This document shows, piece by piece, positions 10,344 to 21,070 of a stretch of DNA of 64,000 bases. The DNA is from Dipteronia dyeriana. Its lineage: Eukaryota > Streptophyta > Magnoliopsida > Sapindales > Sapindaceae. A program made the translations under genes and the position numbers. The stretch spans positions 43,226,706 through 43,290,705 of the forward strand of contig CM065299.1 of the NCBI GenBank assembly GCA_032871835.1. The letters are read 5' to 3'. The notes beneath the pieces were generated by a model that searched no databases, was not told the origin of the DNA, and saw nothing but the letters and a program-made list of their open reading frames with translations. Every line of letters begins with the position of its first letter. Within the stretch, counting starts at the first letter, position 1.

Positions 10344-12530
10344 TGTAAGGACCTTGAATTTATGATTGGATTATTTTATGACAAACCACACCACATTGGG
10401 GATGATTGTGTAATGGATAGCTTAGGTCCTCATTGGCAAGCTTCCAAGCATCTCTATTACTTCAAGAGCTAAATGTATATTCACTTGAATTTGCCTCTTG
10501 AAGAGTTTAGGTGCACACACACACACCTCATGCATGCTTTGTTGATCTTGCATTTGTGTTGATATTGTTTACATGTGTGCATCTCTTCACAATCACACTT
10601 GCATTTCATTTATAGATTTAAGTGTGGTATTGTGTTGTGTTCGCGCTTGCATGATGTTGTGCTTGTTTTAGTGCGTTGAGTGTACATATGAGAAGGTCTC
10701 ATTCTTCTCTTGCTTTGGTTATATAGAGAAAGTGTCTAGTTTTAAAAGAGTGTTTTTCAATGATTTAAATGTTTTTTAAAACTAACCTTTGTATGGTCAT
10801 GTGACCATATATTTTTATAAATTGATTCAAAATGATTTTTGAATTTGTTTTTACAAACTACACACCCATACCTTTCCAACGGTATATTATTCGTAATATT
10901 TCATGACCGTTTGGATTGGTTTTAAAATCTCCAAACTGCCTGCAAAAATAGGGCATCTCTGTTGTTGTCCATTTATGACCTTCGGTCACTCAAATGACCA
11001 TAACGTTTTCAATTGACATCAAAATCATGTTCCATAAAATGGAGTGGAAATTATACTTCCATACCTTTCCAACGGTATATTATACGAAAGGTTTGGATGT
11101 CGTTTGGTCATATTTTGGGTCACTCGAATCTCAGGCTGTTGCGCTGTTGCGGCTGCGCCAGTCCACAAGCTCCCTCACCAGCGCCTCTTGGACAATAGGT
11201 GTGCGCTGATGTGGCACTTGTCGACCAGCGCAGCTCTCCAGCGTACTGAGTAATTTTCGAGCAATTTTAAAAGAGAATTAGTTTTGCTCTATGGCTCATA
11301 TATACATGCCGTCTTATTCCTCACTCGTTTTTCAGAGCTTCAAAACCATTTCTTAGTGTGAGAAAGTATATTATTTGAGAGAGAAGCTCCAAGAGTTATT
11401 ATTTAACTCTCCAAACCCAAAACCCATCATCCTTTCATGAACAAACATCATCTAGCTACATTTAGGATGTTTCTTAGCATGGGTCTTCATCAACACATGT
11501 AACTTGGTAAGTAGAACACCATCTTCATAATTCTTGTGTTCTAGCTTAACAAGATATCTCTTGTATGACTTGTATGTCTTTAGATTAGGATTTCTATTAC
11601 AAGTAGAGATTGTTGTTGATGTTTGGGTAGTTGTATTGTGATAGCTTGCATAATTAGGTTTTTTTTACCTAAATAGCTAATCTATATATGTTCATGTATG
11701 CTTAATTGATGATTAGGATTGCCTTGTGCATCTAGTCTAGTTCATGAACATTTATGTGTATGCCTTATTGATTGCATTTATTGATTGCAAATATATTGCC
11801 CTTAGTTATATATTGTGACAACTTCTATTGGTTGGACCTTTATTGACAATTAGGTTGCTAGAATCCTTTTGCATCTAATTGAGTCCTTATGTATGGGCAT
11901 GTAGGCATTGTTTGATAACTAGGTTGTTGTATTGCATTATCTACACCTAGTTAAGCATTGTATGTTTGGTCTAACATATTTTGCATTGAGCATTCATTGA
12001 TTATTTCACTTAGACCATATACTCTTCATAGAGTCAAAGTCTTGTGGCTTCTAGGTCAAGTTGCACAAGCAAGTAAAGTCTTGCAACCAAGGGTAGGTTG
12101 ACAAGTAATTGGTCGGGTATCCACTTTAAAAGGCCGGAGGGGTAGAGTAGGAGGTGTTCACGCCAAGAGTAGTGTATCAAGGGATATCACTAGGGACTGA
12201 ACCAAGAGTGGTGAGTGGCGGTGTCCATAGCTTGAGGTTGTCGAGAGTGAGAGTTCGAGAATCACTTTAGGGTGTAACCTTTTATTCATATAGTGGATTT
12301 TTGTGACTGAGTGTGGCGCACTTAACAGCCCATGGTTTTTTCCATTTGGAAGGTTTTCACGTATACATCTTGTGTTATTTATATTTTCGTACCGTACACT
12401 TGATTTTGTATGTTTGTTTTATTCGGTGAATTTTGAATATTGACTAATCAAGAAAAATTGGTAATTGACTTGATTAAAACCTATACACCCCCCTCTAGGT
12501 ATAGACACATACTTTCTTAGGGAATTTTCA
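10344..12530 (+). repeat. 3' LTR of element D
   Basis: 2187 bp, starting TGTAAGGACCTTGAATTTATG and ending GGGAATTTTCA. It matches the 5' LTR with many small differences. A shorter C-run (about 12488-12493) than in the 5' LTR marks slippage. It is followed by the target copy GTACT and the resumed C2 integrase. Confidence 0.93.
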
Positions 12531-13120
12531 GTACTCATATCCACCTCTAGCTTGAATGCTCATAGGTCCACACACATAAGTGTGTATCAATCCTAAATAT
12601 TCGATGGCTCTTGCGCTTTTGGTCGTAAACGACCTTTTGGTCATTTTACATTCCAAACAAGATTCACAAGTTGGTAGATCATCAACCTTTAAGTCACTTA
12701 GAGGTCCGTCACTTACCAATCTTTTAATCCTATTGAGGTTAATATGACCTAAGCGTAAATGCTATAGGTAGGTTTCATCTTTTGATAATTTTACTCTTTT
12801 ATGATTAGGTTCCGTTGATTTCGTGTCTAACAAGTGAGAGATATTTGCATGCAAATAGAATAAACCGTTTTCCAATGTACCTTTACAAACAAATTTGTTA
12901 TTCTTACTAATAATAAAACTTTTATTAAAAGTAACCGAATATCTAAATTTATTTAGACAAGAGACCGAAATTAAATTCCTCTTGAATTGTGGTACATAAT
13001 AAGCGTTTATTTAAAACTAAATGCATATAAGAATCAAAATTGATTCTAATATCTCCCACTACACTAGTAGACACCAACGTTCCATTGCCTAAATGCAAGT
13101 TGAATTCATTCTTATTCAAT
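12531..13120 (-). pseudogene. C2 pre-integrase and integrase N-terminal part
   Basis: The minus strand reads, from 13120 down: LHLGNGTLVSTSVVGDIRIN, then the pre-integrase segment with zinc ligands (CESCLECKMTKRSF, about 12665-12620). It ends with the start of the integrase core, LGLIHTYVCGPMSIQARGGYEY, which abuts element D. The first catalytic Asp of the DDE triad is Tyr here (IHTY); the sister element C keeps HTD. Several stops break the frame. Confidence 0.8.
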
Positions 13121-13861
13121 CTATTCCTTTAACCCTTTTTCACCACAAAAGAAACACTTTCCTTTGATATTGGTTACTTTCTTGGTCTTCTTCTAAGAAG
13201 GCCAAAGTTGCTTTTTTTTCTATTGTCTCTTGACTTTCTTACGGGTCTTTAACAGTAGCAATTTACCAAGCATATGAATCTCTTGACCCTTGCCTTACAC
13301 AAGGATTTTCTTGGTGCTTCGAACATCTTGCAGCAGGCCTTGCAAGGTGTATTCCTTATTGTTTAAGGTGTAGTCCAACTTAAACTGATCATGTCAATTT
13401 TGGTCTCACCATCATTCTTATCACCATTCAGTTCATCAATGTTGAGATGTGCTATGACTTTTATCATGTGATCTTTCACACCCTGTCTAGGTTTCGTCCT
13501 AAGATTCATAGAAGCAATCACTCCCTCTCTCTCTTAGTTATCCTAGACCTCATAGCAAACATCTCCTCTAAAGACATCATTATATCCACAACAGTTTCCA
13601 TTTCTTCGTGTTGCTGTTGCAACACGTTGGAGATGATGGCCATAATGTAACATACACTTAGCCATCTGATTTGAAGACTTCCACTACTGATACTCATCTC
13701 TTTACTCCTGAGTAGATTCATTAGTTAGGTGTTTAAGGAATATAAAGAATGAACTTATACTTTTCAACTTGCAACAACAACACAATATTCCTTTTCCATA
13801 TGACATAATTATCATCAGTTAAAGTATTATCTTTTAGGACATTGATTAGGGATGGGGTCAT
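13121..13861 (-). pseudogene. C2 gag pseudogene
   Basis: Begins with ATG at 13861 (minus), reading MTPSLI... as in C at 53312. It is followed by frameshifted capsid sequence (a 67-codon open piece at 13721-13518). The end has a truncated zinc knuckle, KGKCFFCGEKG (about 13180-13140), then directly RLNKNEFNLHLGN of the pre-integrase region. The second half of the knuckle and the protease active site (D-S/T-G-A) are missing between them. C has the same missing segment. Confidence 0.75.
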
Positions 13862-14254
13862 GATTTCTTTTTAATAACAAAAATTATATAAGTAAACAAT
13901 TATGATTTAGCACTTTTTAATATTTATCTTGAATTAAATAAAGTAATTTAATCGTAAAAATTCAACAGTGATCCAACACCCATAAATGTCACGCCTTCTT
14001 TGGGAGTACACACCATTTACTAGTTGGACTAGGTCCCACCTAATTGTCAACATAACAACCAACATTTTCTATTTAGCCTTGCAATTTTATTAACAAGAAC
14101 TCTTGGGAGGATATTAATAAAATTACAATGAGTGTGTTACCACGTTATCGACCATCAATATAATCCCTCACGAATATCCCTCCGTTGGGAGTAGTATCAT
14201 TTGGGCTAATTGTCTAATATATCCTTGTAAAGAAGTATCTTGCTAAATTCCATT
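13862..14254 (-). other. C2 5' leader, part next to gag
   Basis: Non-coding. It matches the C leader at 53313-53705 (for example the stretch containing aactcttgggagg). Element H interrupts it at 14254/19805. Confidence 0.8.
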
Positions 14255-15143
14255 TGTTGACGTCGATTTCTGGATTGTATCAGAAAAGCCAACAAGGATT
14301 GGATTTCGGCTGTAATTTCAAAAAGAAAGAGATAAGAGAAAGTAATCAAGAGGCAAGTTTTTTACGTGGTAAAATTCCGATGACAGGAGAAACGTCCACG
14401 GGTGGTTGAATGATCAACCAAGCCAAAATCCACTATGAAATTATAACATTACAAGCTCTCGATCTCTCTTTTTTCTCTCTATTTTTTTCTATAAATGTTG
14501 TGTATATCTTTTTTTTGGCGAGATTATGAGTCTATTTATATGTTCATAGAACCCTAATCTGCCTTGTACAAGTAATAGATCTTTGTATTTAATTATGATT
14601 ACTTGCTTGTAGCAGACTGTCTTATTTCCTGTTGCGGAGTCTTCTATTAAAATCATATATGACTCTATTAATGTAGTCCAATTTGGATTTGTTTCCTTAT
14701 GAGAGCGTAGTCTTTTTTTAAAAAAGTTGTTGCCTGATTGGGAACCCTTCCAGCTCAGTATTCTGTTCTCATTGGGATTCCTTCTTGATATGGATATCTT
14801 CGTGTATTTAATGACCTTATTCGTGTGAACTAAGCGCTAAGCTTTTTATTCATTTTTCTTCATATTTTTTCCGAGCAAGGACAATACCTGCTGGTTCCGA
14901 GTAACATCATTTGATCCCGAGTAGAAACGTCATTGAACCAGTCTCGAAGGTCGTTAACTGATCCCGAGTAGTATATGATATCGATTGACCCTGAGTAGGT
15001 TTTGTTCAACATTTGCTTACTCGGGTTTTCTCTTCTTCGGTGATGTCTTGTAGGATATTTTCTGAATGCCTATTCAGATGTCTACCTGGCAATTTATCCT
15101 CTTTGTTGATGACGTGTACGTATGATAAAATTCACATATGACA
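14255..15143 (-). repeat. 3' LTR of element H
   Basis: 889 bp. It contains a minus-strand TATA box, tataaataga (14531-14540). A cluster of short repeats of the type gatcccgagtag lies at about 14870-15030. It matches 18917-19804 closely with dispersed substitutions. Confidence 0.92.
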
Positions 15144-15154
15144 ATACCCCCTTA
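15144..15154 (-). other. Polypurine tract of element H
   Basis: On the minus strand ttaagggggtat lies directly before the LTR start TGTCATATG. This fixes element polarity. Confidence 0.85.
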
Positions 15155-15289
15155 AAATATTTTTGCTAAACATGGTGGGCAAAAGTATTTTAATCAGTTT
15201 TTCAATATCTTTTCAGTACTCGAGTAAATGTCTTGTCAGAATGGCGTGTCTTAATGGTGACCCTACAAATTTGATGGCAACATTTTGGA

Positions 15290-15600
15290 GTTCTTACGGT
15301 GAAAGCCAGTTCTCTTTTTGACACGTGTCTCTTGCCTCTTCTTTTTTTGATATCATTTATGAGAAACGACCTACGCGTTTCCCCGTGTACCGTCTACGTC
15401 ATCAAACCTCACCATCGTTTTTTCCTGCCTTGTGATCCTAGGGTTTCGTGTTATCATCTCTTTAAATTCTTCACTGAGAGACAGCGTTGGTTCAGTCTCA
15501 ACAATTTTCAGTGGAAAATATTTCTCAAACCCTGATTTTTTTACGCAGAAGGTCACGATTCTCCGTTGAAGATCTTGCATCAAACTTTATTTAAGGTTAG
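15290..15600 (+). promoter_or_regulatory. Candidate promoter and leader of the element H antisense gene
   Basis: A perfect palindromic G-box, gacacgtgtc (15320-15329), and an ACGTCA motif (about 15395-15400) lie upstream of the antisense gene. A TTTAAAT TATA-like stretch is near 15461. G-box and ACGTCA are plant bZIP-type binding motifs. No other function is apparent for this stretch. That they drive the antisense gene is inference. Confidence 0.4.
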
Positions 15601-15606
15601 TTTTAA

Positions 15607-17578
15607 TGGAGCCATCTTCCCATCATCGGCTTTTTAATATTGCTCTTGCTGCATTAGAACGTGTGGATTTCAAGTTGGTTTCCTATATAAGAAGATTACT
15701 GGGGGAAATCCCTGCTGATTAACCTCAATTTTTAGAAGATGATGTTTCTGGGCTTCACCCCTAATGTCACTTTTAGTCCTATATCTTGTTCTTCATCTTG
15801 TTTTGATTCTGACGTTTCTAATCACAAGGTACCTTTTTGAAGGATGGGGAAACATCAAAGCAGAAGTGAAGTCCGTAAGCACAACTCGGGGGATATTCGG
15901 ATTAGGGAGCAGACTGTCAATGAGAACGATGTCGAAGAGACGTTCAGGGAGTCTCGTCTCACTTTCTTTACAGACTGCCCGTGTGGGTTAGACACAGAGC
16001 TGAATGTTGCCGGGCCAGATGAAATAGAGAAGTATCGTGCCGATTCGATCTGCCCAATTCGGTCACTCTGATTCCAGCGGGGTGAAAGAGCCGTGTGGAA
16101 TCCTCCCCCCGGCATGGTGGCAATTTATGGATCCATGCTCTGCTGCGGCATCACTATCCCTTTTTAGACATTCATCGTCTGGTTTTTGGCTGAAGTATGG
16201 ATATTTCCAGCCCAACTGGCCCCGAACAGCTACACAATCTTGATGTGCATGTGGTACATGCTCAGCCAGATGAACCTGTCGCCGCTCTCCCGAGTGAAAT
16301 CAGGCATTTCTTCACGTTGAGGCAGTCTGGCAAGACAGAAACCTATTTCCTCATGTCTAATCCGCCATTCTGTTGGGTCCCCAAAGGGACAAAGGTGAAT
16401 CGGGGAGCTAATATCTCTGATGACGTATAGGGATTCCCTATACAGTTGGTTTTTTACCAGAGGGAGTCTCGATCTTGAAGTCACCCTCAGATCTGGGGAT
16501 ACTCGGGCGGTGTTGAGAGTTACCCGTTTCTTCTATTCCCCCGAGATATGGAACAAGAAGAAAATTGATTACGTGATACTAAGCTGACCAGAGTTACTCG
16601 AGCAGCAGTTCGCACTCTGGAAAAAAGGAGCAAGACTTATCTCTTTACTGAGTTGAAGATGATAGAGTTCGGCTTCTTCAAACAGATTTCAGGTTACCGC
16701 AGACGATGTAAGTGATTTTTACAACCTCTTTTCATTGTATTTTTTTGGTTTTTGTATTCTGACACGGTTTCTCTTCTCTTCTTTTCTGTTCTTTTCCAAG
16801 TGTACGATACGGACATATTCTGCAATCTTCAGGCTCGCCAAATGAAGTCGATTTTCTAGGCGAGCCGAAAAGAAGCTTCCCATATAAGAAATGATGGTAT
16901 TGCCCTACCTGAGTCTGACGAGAAAAATGATGCTGCTGAGGAGCAAATCCCTGAATACGTCCCCGAGGATGATGTTCAGCCGACCGCTGGGGAGACTTGC
17001 GGTCTGTGTGGACCGTAGATACTCATATGCCCTATGATGGGGAGAAGCAGAGTGAGGATCTTGGTAAAGGACCTGTTGTACGGTCAGATGTTGGTGATGG
17101 AGGTAACACCTCCATGAGCCAAGCATCTTAAGGTCCTGACTTTTTTTAGTCCTTTTTGGACGATGCTCAAGAAGATCCCACAACTGATCTCAGTTTCCAC
17201 CATTCTCAGGTTGAGAAGCTGAAGACAGTCAGCTGTCCAACTCGCCCTCTCAAAGTTCCTTGGGTGGTCTCTTTCATTGACTTCAGTGATAAAAATATTG
17301 TGGCTGACATTCTCCCGAGCGTTGATATTGGATCGTCGGCAGATGTGGAGACTTCGGAGCTGAACAGAGGTTCCCTTGCTTCGATGGATGCGGAAACTTC
17401 AGAGCCGAATAGGGGTTCCCCTCCCTCCGAGGTTAAAGATTAAGGGGTTGAACCCTTGGGGGTTCCTTCATATTCTTTTTCCCAGGATATGTTGAGGGAG
17501 ATGTCATCCAGTAGGGCTTTTATCGGGGAAGACCGGTGGAGTTGTTTTCGGGATGGCTCCCTGTTAGACCATCTTTAA
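15607..17578 (+). pseudogene. Element H antisense gene, plant Transposase_28-type (PF04195-like), broken
   Basis: Runs opposite to gag. The start is uncertain: ATG at 15607 (MEPSSHHRLFNIALAALERV) or 15844 (MGKHQSRSEVRKHNSG). Recognisable blocks, scattered over all three frames, are: NPPPGMVAIY, then an FLAEVWIFPAQLAPNSYTIL block (about 16105-16240) and SEIRHFFTLRQSGKTETYFL (about 16290-16350). Next come WVPKGTKVNRG and an acidic tail (from about 16905). These match the order of the plant family called putative gypsy-type transposon protein, as recognised by eye. A GT-AG intron (16708-16800) fits the reading. Stops near 16069 and 16428 and several frameshifts kill the copy. Its stop TAA (17576-17578) overlaps the stop of gag on the other strand. 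The biochemical role of the family is unknown. Confidence 0.7.
16708..16800 (+). other. Intron in the element H antisense gene
   Basis: A 93-bp segment with GTAAGT donor, a long pyrimidine-rich stretch and TTTTCCAAG acceptor. The flanking exons read FGFFKQISGYRRR and YDTDIFCNLQARQMKS. An intron of nearly the same length (91 bp) is seen in the antisense gene of element F (40244-40334). Confidence 0.65.
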
Positions 17579-18303
17579 CGGTGCATCTTATGTAAGTTAT
17601 TCTTAACTTCAATTGTTTTTCTTGTTTTTGTTTGCAAGATTTTTTGGTTGTTTCCTTTTTGTTTTCCTTTTTCGTTCTGCACCTTGGACTCAGCGTCCTT
17701 CTCATGTTTTCCTTCATGCATGTAGCATCCTCTAGTGGCTAACTCTTCTTCTTCGGCTAATGCATATCCTCCTGCCATGTCCATCATGTCTGCATATCTA
17801 GTCAATCGGGCTCGTCTTAAGTCAAAAGATAACCGTCCATTCTGTAAGTTATTGATGAATGCAACAATTATCACTTCATCATTTGCACTGTCGATTTCCG
17901 ATACCGCTTCGCCAAATCTCCCTAAATATTTCTTCAGTGACTCATCTTTCCTTTGCTTTATTTGAGAAAGGTAAGCCACTGACTTTTTACTGTGAATGTT
18001 GCTCAGAAATTGCCTTGAAAAACTCCTGCTCAGTTCACTGAAACTTTTAATGCTTGCTAGGGATAATCTCTCGAACCATCTTGAGCCCATGTCTTCTAAA
18101 GTTTGTGGAAAGTTGAGACACAGTAAGGGATCACTATGGGCATACTGGGCCATAGCACTTTTATAGCGTCTGACATGCTCCTTTGGGTCTATGTCTTTCT
18201 TAAACTGCTCCACGTGCGGCATTCTGAACCTTTCTGGGAATGGGGTCCGTAAGATTTCCCTGGTGAATGGACTATCAGAATCGTCATCAGATAAGTTTCC
18301 CAC
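17575..18303 (-). pseudogene. Element H gag (Tat-type), central part open
   Basis: 242 open codons from MGNLSDDDSDSPFTREILRT to a stop at 17575-17577. The block RTPFPERFRMPHVEQFKKD, then DPKEHVRRYKSAMAQY and WFERLSLASIKSFSELSRSF, is the classic Ty3/gypsy (Tat) capsid signature (Retrotrans_gag family). It would form the capsid shell. The N-terminal Arg/His-rich region (RHRKHDRH, about 18460-18420) lies upstream in another frame (18578-18304), so the gene has a frameshift near 18300. The usual zinc knuckle and the pol continuation are absent; the frame ends head-on against the antisense gene. Confidence 0.85.
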
Positions 18304-18894
18304 CGAACATCCTTGATGGTTGAACCGCTAGGTGATTGTCGTTCCTCTTTCAGGTTCTTCACTTTGATGCCAGGTTTCACGTATGATTCCATGATGACGC
18401 TTGCAATGGTGCCGATTGCAATCTTCTGATGACGACTAATCCTTATGCCGGTCATGTTTGCGGTGTCTAGCACGGACTGTCTGATCCTGGTTCTGCTTTT
18501 GGCGTGGTCGTTCCTCTTCAGAGGTTTCACGTACAACCTGATAAATTGAAGTAGAGTTTCTTCCCGCTTTCGGTGCATTTTGTTCTGGCCCTACTACAAC
18601 CGAACGAAGCCTGGCAGGTAGGAGGTTAGGAGTTTATGCCTCTACAGCCAGTAGATCAACTCCTTCCTTTGCTGCGTTTGCCACCAATTATTGCAACACT
18701 TCTCAAAAACATTGTGTCAGATCTCTACTGGTTAGAGGAACTTGCTGGATCCTGGCTAGGAATATAGGTTGGTTCTCCGTGGTTGCAACGAGATCTCACG
18801 AGGTGCTGCCAACATGGAAGTTATCTAGAGATTTTTGGACATCCCCGGAACTGCTTCTGCTTCATGTCATTATCCTTAATTAAATCGGAGGTTC
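18304..18894 (-). pseudogene. Element H gag N-terminal part and leader
   Basis: The minus strand of 18600-18304 encodes the out-of-frame, Arg- and His-rich start of gag. 18894-18600 is the leader after the primer-binding site, with no supported gene. Confidence 0.6.
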
Positions 18895-18914
18895 AACCCC
18901 TACCTCTAGCGCCA
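18895..18914 (-). other. Primer-binding site of element H
   Basis: On the minus strand TGGCGCTAGAGGTAGGGGTT follows the 5' LTR end GTCAACA after a 2-bp spacer. A TGGCGC start is typical of Ty3/gypsy primer sites; I do not assign the tRNA. Confidence 0.75.
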
Positions 18915-18916
18915 AT

Positions 18917-19804
18917 TGTTGACGTCGGTTTCTAGATTGTATCAGAAAAGCCAACAATGATTGGATTTCGGCTGTAATTTCAAAGAGAAAGAGATAAGAG
19001 AAAGTAATCAAGACGCAAGTGTTTTACGTGGTAAAACTCCAATGACCAGAGAAACGTCTGCGGGTGGTTGAATGATCGACCAAGCCAAAATCCACTACGA
19101 AATTATAACATTACAAGCTCCCGATCTCTCTTTTTTCTCTCTTTTTTTTCTATAAATGTTATGTATATCTTTTTTTTTAGTTAGATTATGGGTCTATTTA
19201 TATGTTTATAGAACCCTAATCTGCCTTGTACAAGTAATAGATCTTAGAATTTAATTATGAATACTTGCTTGAAGCGGACTGTCTTCTTTCCTATTTCGGA
19301 GTCTTGTATTAAAATCGTATGGGACTCTAGTAATGTAGTCCAATTTGGATTTGCTCCCTTATAAGAGCATAGTCTTTTTAAAGAAAAGTTGTTGCCTGAT
19401 TGGAAACCCTTCCAGCTCAGTATTCTATTCTCATTAGGATTCCTTCTTGATATGGATATCTTCGTGTATTTAATGACCTAATCCGTGTGAACTAAGCGCT
19501 AAGCTTTTTATTCAGTTTTCTTCATATTTGTCCCAGGTAAGGACAATACCCGCTGGTCCCGAGTAACGTCATTTGATCCTGAGTAGAAACGTCATTTAAC
19601 CAGGCCCGAGTTTCGTTAACTGAACCCGAGTAGTATATGATATCGATTGACCCTGAGTAGGTTTTGTTCAACATCTGCATACTCGGGTTTTATCTTCTTC
19701 GGTGATGTCATGTAGGATATTTTCTGAATGCCTATTCGAATGTTCACTTGGCAATTTATCCTCTTTGTTGATGATGTGTACGTACGATAAAATTCACATA
19801 TGAC
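18917..19804 (-). repeat. 5' LTR of element H
   Basis: 888 bp, TG...CA on the minus strand. The TATA box tataaataga is at 19193-19202 (minus) and would start the genomic RNA. The same repeated cgagtag motif cluster is at about 19530-19700. CCATT follows at 19805. Confidence 0.92.
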
Positions 19805-20770
19805 ACCATTCATGAATACCTCTTGGGAGGTTATTCACGAAACATAAAGCTCAACTAAACTTGGAGGCCGTAGGTGTTGCAAAACACCTTCTCCCACTCA
19901 ATTGTTTAAGGCGTGTGATTGAATTCCGAAGAATGATATACCAAGTTATCTAGATGCCAATTTAAATACTAAAATCATTCAATGTCTGTTCATACCAAAA
20001 GAGATATATGAGTGGCACTCCTATTCTATATGACATGTTATCCAACGTTATCAAACATTGCAATATTTACAAAAATATAAATAGCTACAATTTTGGTTCA
20101 TCCTAGAAAAACAAGTAAATTACATATATCTTGGAATACAAGAACTCTTTTCTTGGTGAACAAGTCTTCACGTGACCTTCATCATTCAGACTCCCTCGGC
20201 TACCTCCCATGGGCGTGCGCACCCTTCGCCCTTACCCATGGGCATACGCATGCCACAAACCCATAAAGGGCTGCCCTGCGCAGCCCATGGCGACCAAAGT
20301 GCTGCCGTGCGCAACCCATGCTACAACAAACTTGGCTGCGCGCTCTTCGTACGCACGTTCGTTGTTAAGGCTTGCATGGTCCCAAAACTTGTTCCGGTTG
20401 CTCCTAATTCTTCAAACTTTCGAGTCTTCGAAACTTGAATGTATTACAGAAGAATTTAAATAATAAAATATTGCAGTTTTTTTGATTACTACAACAACAA
20501 AAATATAAAAAAAAAACTTAGCAACTACCAAGAAGGAAATTATGGCGATGATAGACCACCCTTCTTGTTACAATCCCAAAACAAAATACATTGATATTCT
20601 GGGACCAAAATTGAGCAATAACAAACCACATATAAAAATATATATATCTATACATTCCAATGTAAATATATATGCGACTACCTAGAGTGTCATGTCTTTC
20701 TAAAACACGCATATACACAATAAAAAGAAAAAGATTCACGTACACATACATCAATTAATCAAGGGTCCAA
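19805..20770 (-). other. C2 5' leader, part next to the primer-binding site
   Basis: Long leader with no sense gene. It holds a GC-rich island (about 20190-20400) unlike its AT-rich surroundings. The island carries an antisense open frame (see 20238-20438). The same leader occurs in C (53706-54660). Confidence 0.8.
20238..20438 (+). other. Antisense small open frame in the C2 leader
   Basis: A 66-codon frame plus stop, from MGIRMPQTHKGLPCA to NSSNFRVFET. It can be extended upstream to an ATG at 20172. The matching frame in C (54101-54301) is exactly the same length and ends at the same stop, reading MGVHTPQPYKGWPCA to NSLNLRVFDT. No domain is recognised. It runs opposite to the element. The open frame could be a by-product of GC-rich DNA; coding is unproven. 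Confidence 0.35.
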
Positions 20771-20786
20771 CCAGGCTTTGATACCA
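20771..20786 (-). other. Primer-binding site of element C2
   Basis: TGGTATCAAAGCCTGG on the minus strand, next to the LTR end (CCCTACA plus a 2-bp spacer). It matches initiator tRNA-Met, as in D, E and C. Confidence 0.88.
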
Positions 20787-20788
20787 AT

Positions 20789-21070
20789 TGTAGGGAAAAA
20801 ACGGTTCAAAACGCGAAGGAAGCGTATATAAAAAACAAATTCCCTTTTAATAACAAGAACCTTAACCCTAAATTAATTGATGTATATAAAAAGTATCGTA
20901 CCTTTTTTTCGTGACGACTGAACTAGCGTCGAATTGAATCCGTAAGATCTTCCAATCCAATCTCGAATGTGAATCACCTAGGAGTGTGAACTCCTATTCT
21001 TTAAATTGTATACCTGAGGATGGAAACAAACAAATTTTTATTCTTTTTTAGTCACAATAATCCTCCAAGA
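20789..21070 (-). repeat. C2 5' LTR, inner (U5) part
   Basis: Matches C LTR sequence (compare 54678-54970) up to the CAAGA at 21066-21070, where element E was inserted. The rest is at 29717-31621. Together they give about 2.18 kb. Confidence 0.9.

Larger units (their letters stand above)
5546..12530 (+). mobile_element. Element D: gag-only SIRE/Maximus-like Ty1/copia retrotransposon
   Basis: Complete element with two about 2.18-kb LTRs, starting TGTAAGGACC and ending GGAATTTTCA. It is flanked by GTACT on both sides (5541-5545 and 12531-12535). A primer-binding site follows the left LTR and a polypurine tract precedes the right one. The 2.6-kb internal part encodes only degenerate gag, with no protease, integrase or RT, so it depends on another element's enzymes. 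LTR end layout (a C-run followed by CTCTAGGTATA, then TGGTATCAAAGC) and a coiled-coil gag resemble element E and the SIRE/Maximus copia lineage. Confidence 0.93.
14255..19804 (-). mobile_element. Element H: non-autonomous Ty3/gypsy Tat element (gag plus antisense gene)
   Basis: LTRs at 14255-15143 and 18917-19804 run TGTCATATG...GTCAACA on the minus strand and are flanked by CCATT on both sides (14250-14254 and 19805-19809). The primer-binding site is at 18895-18914 and the polypurine tract at 15144-15154, both fitting minus-strand orientation. The 3.8-kb internal part holds gag on the minus strand (18303-17575) and a Transposase_28-type gene on the plus strand (about 15600-17578). No protease, RT, RNase H or integrase is present, so movement would need a partner's pol. 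Confidence 0.92.
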
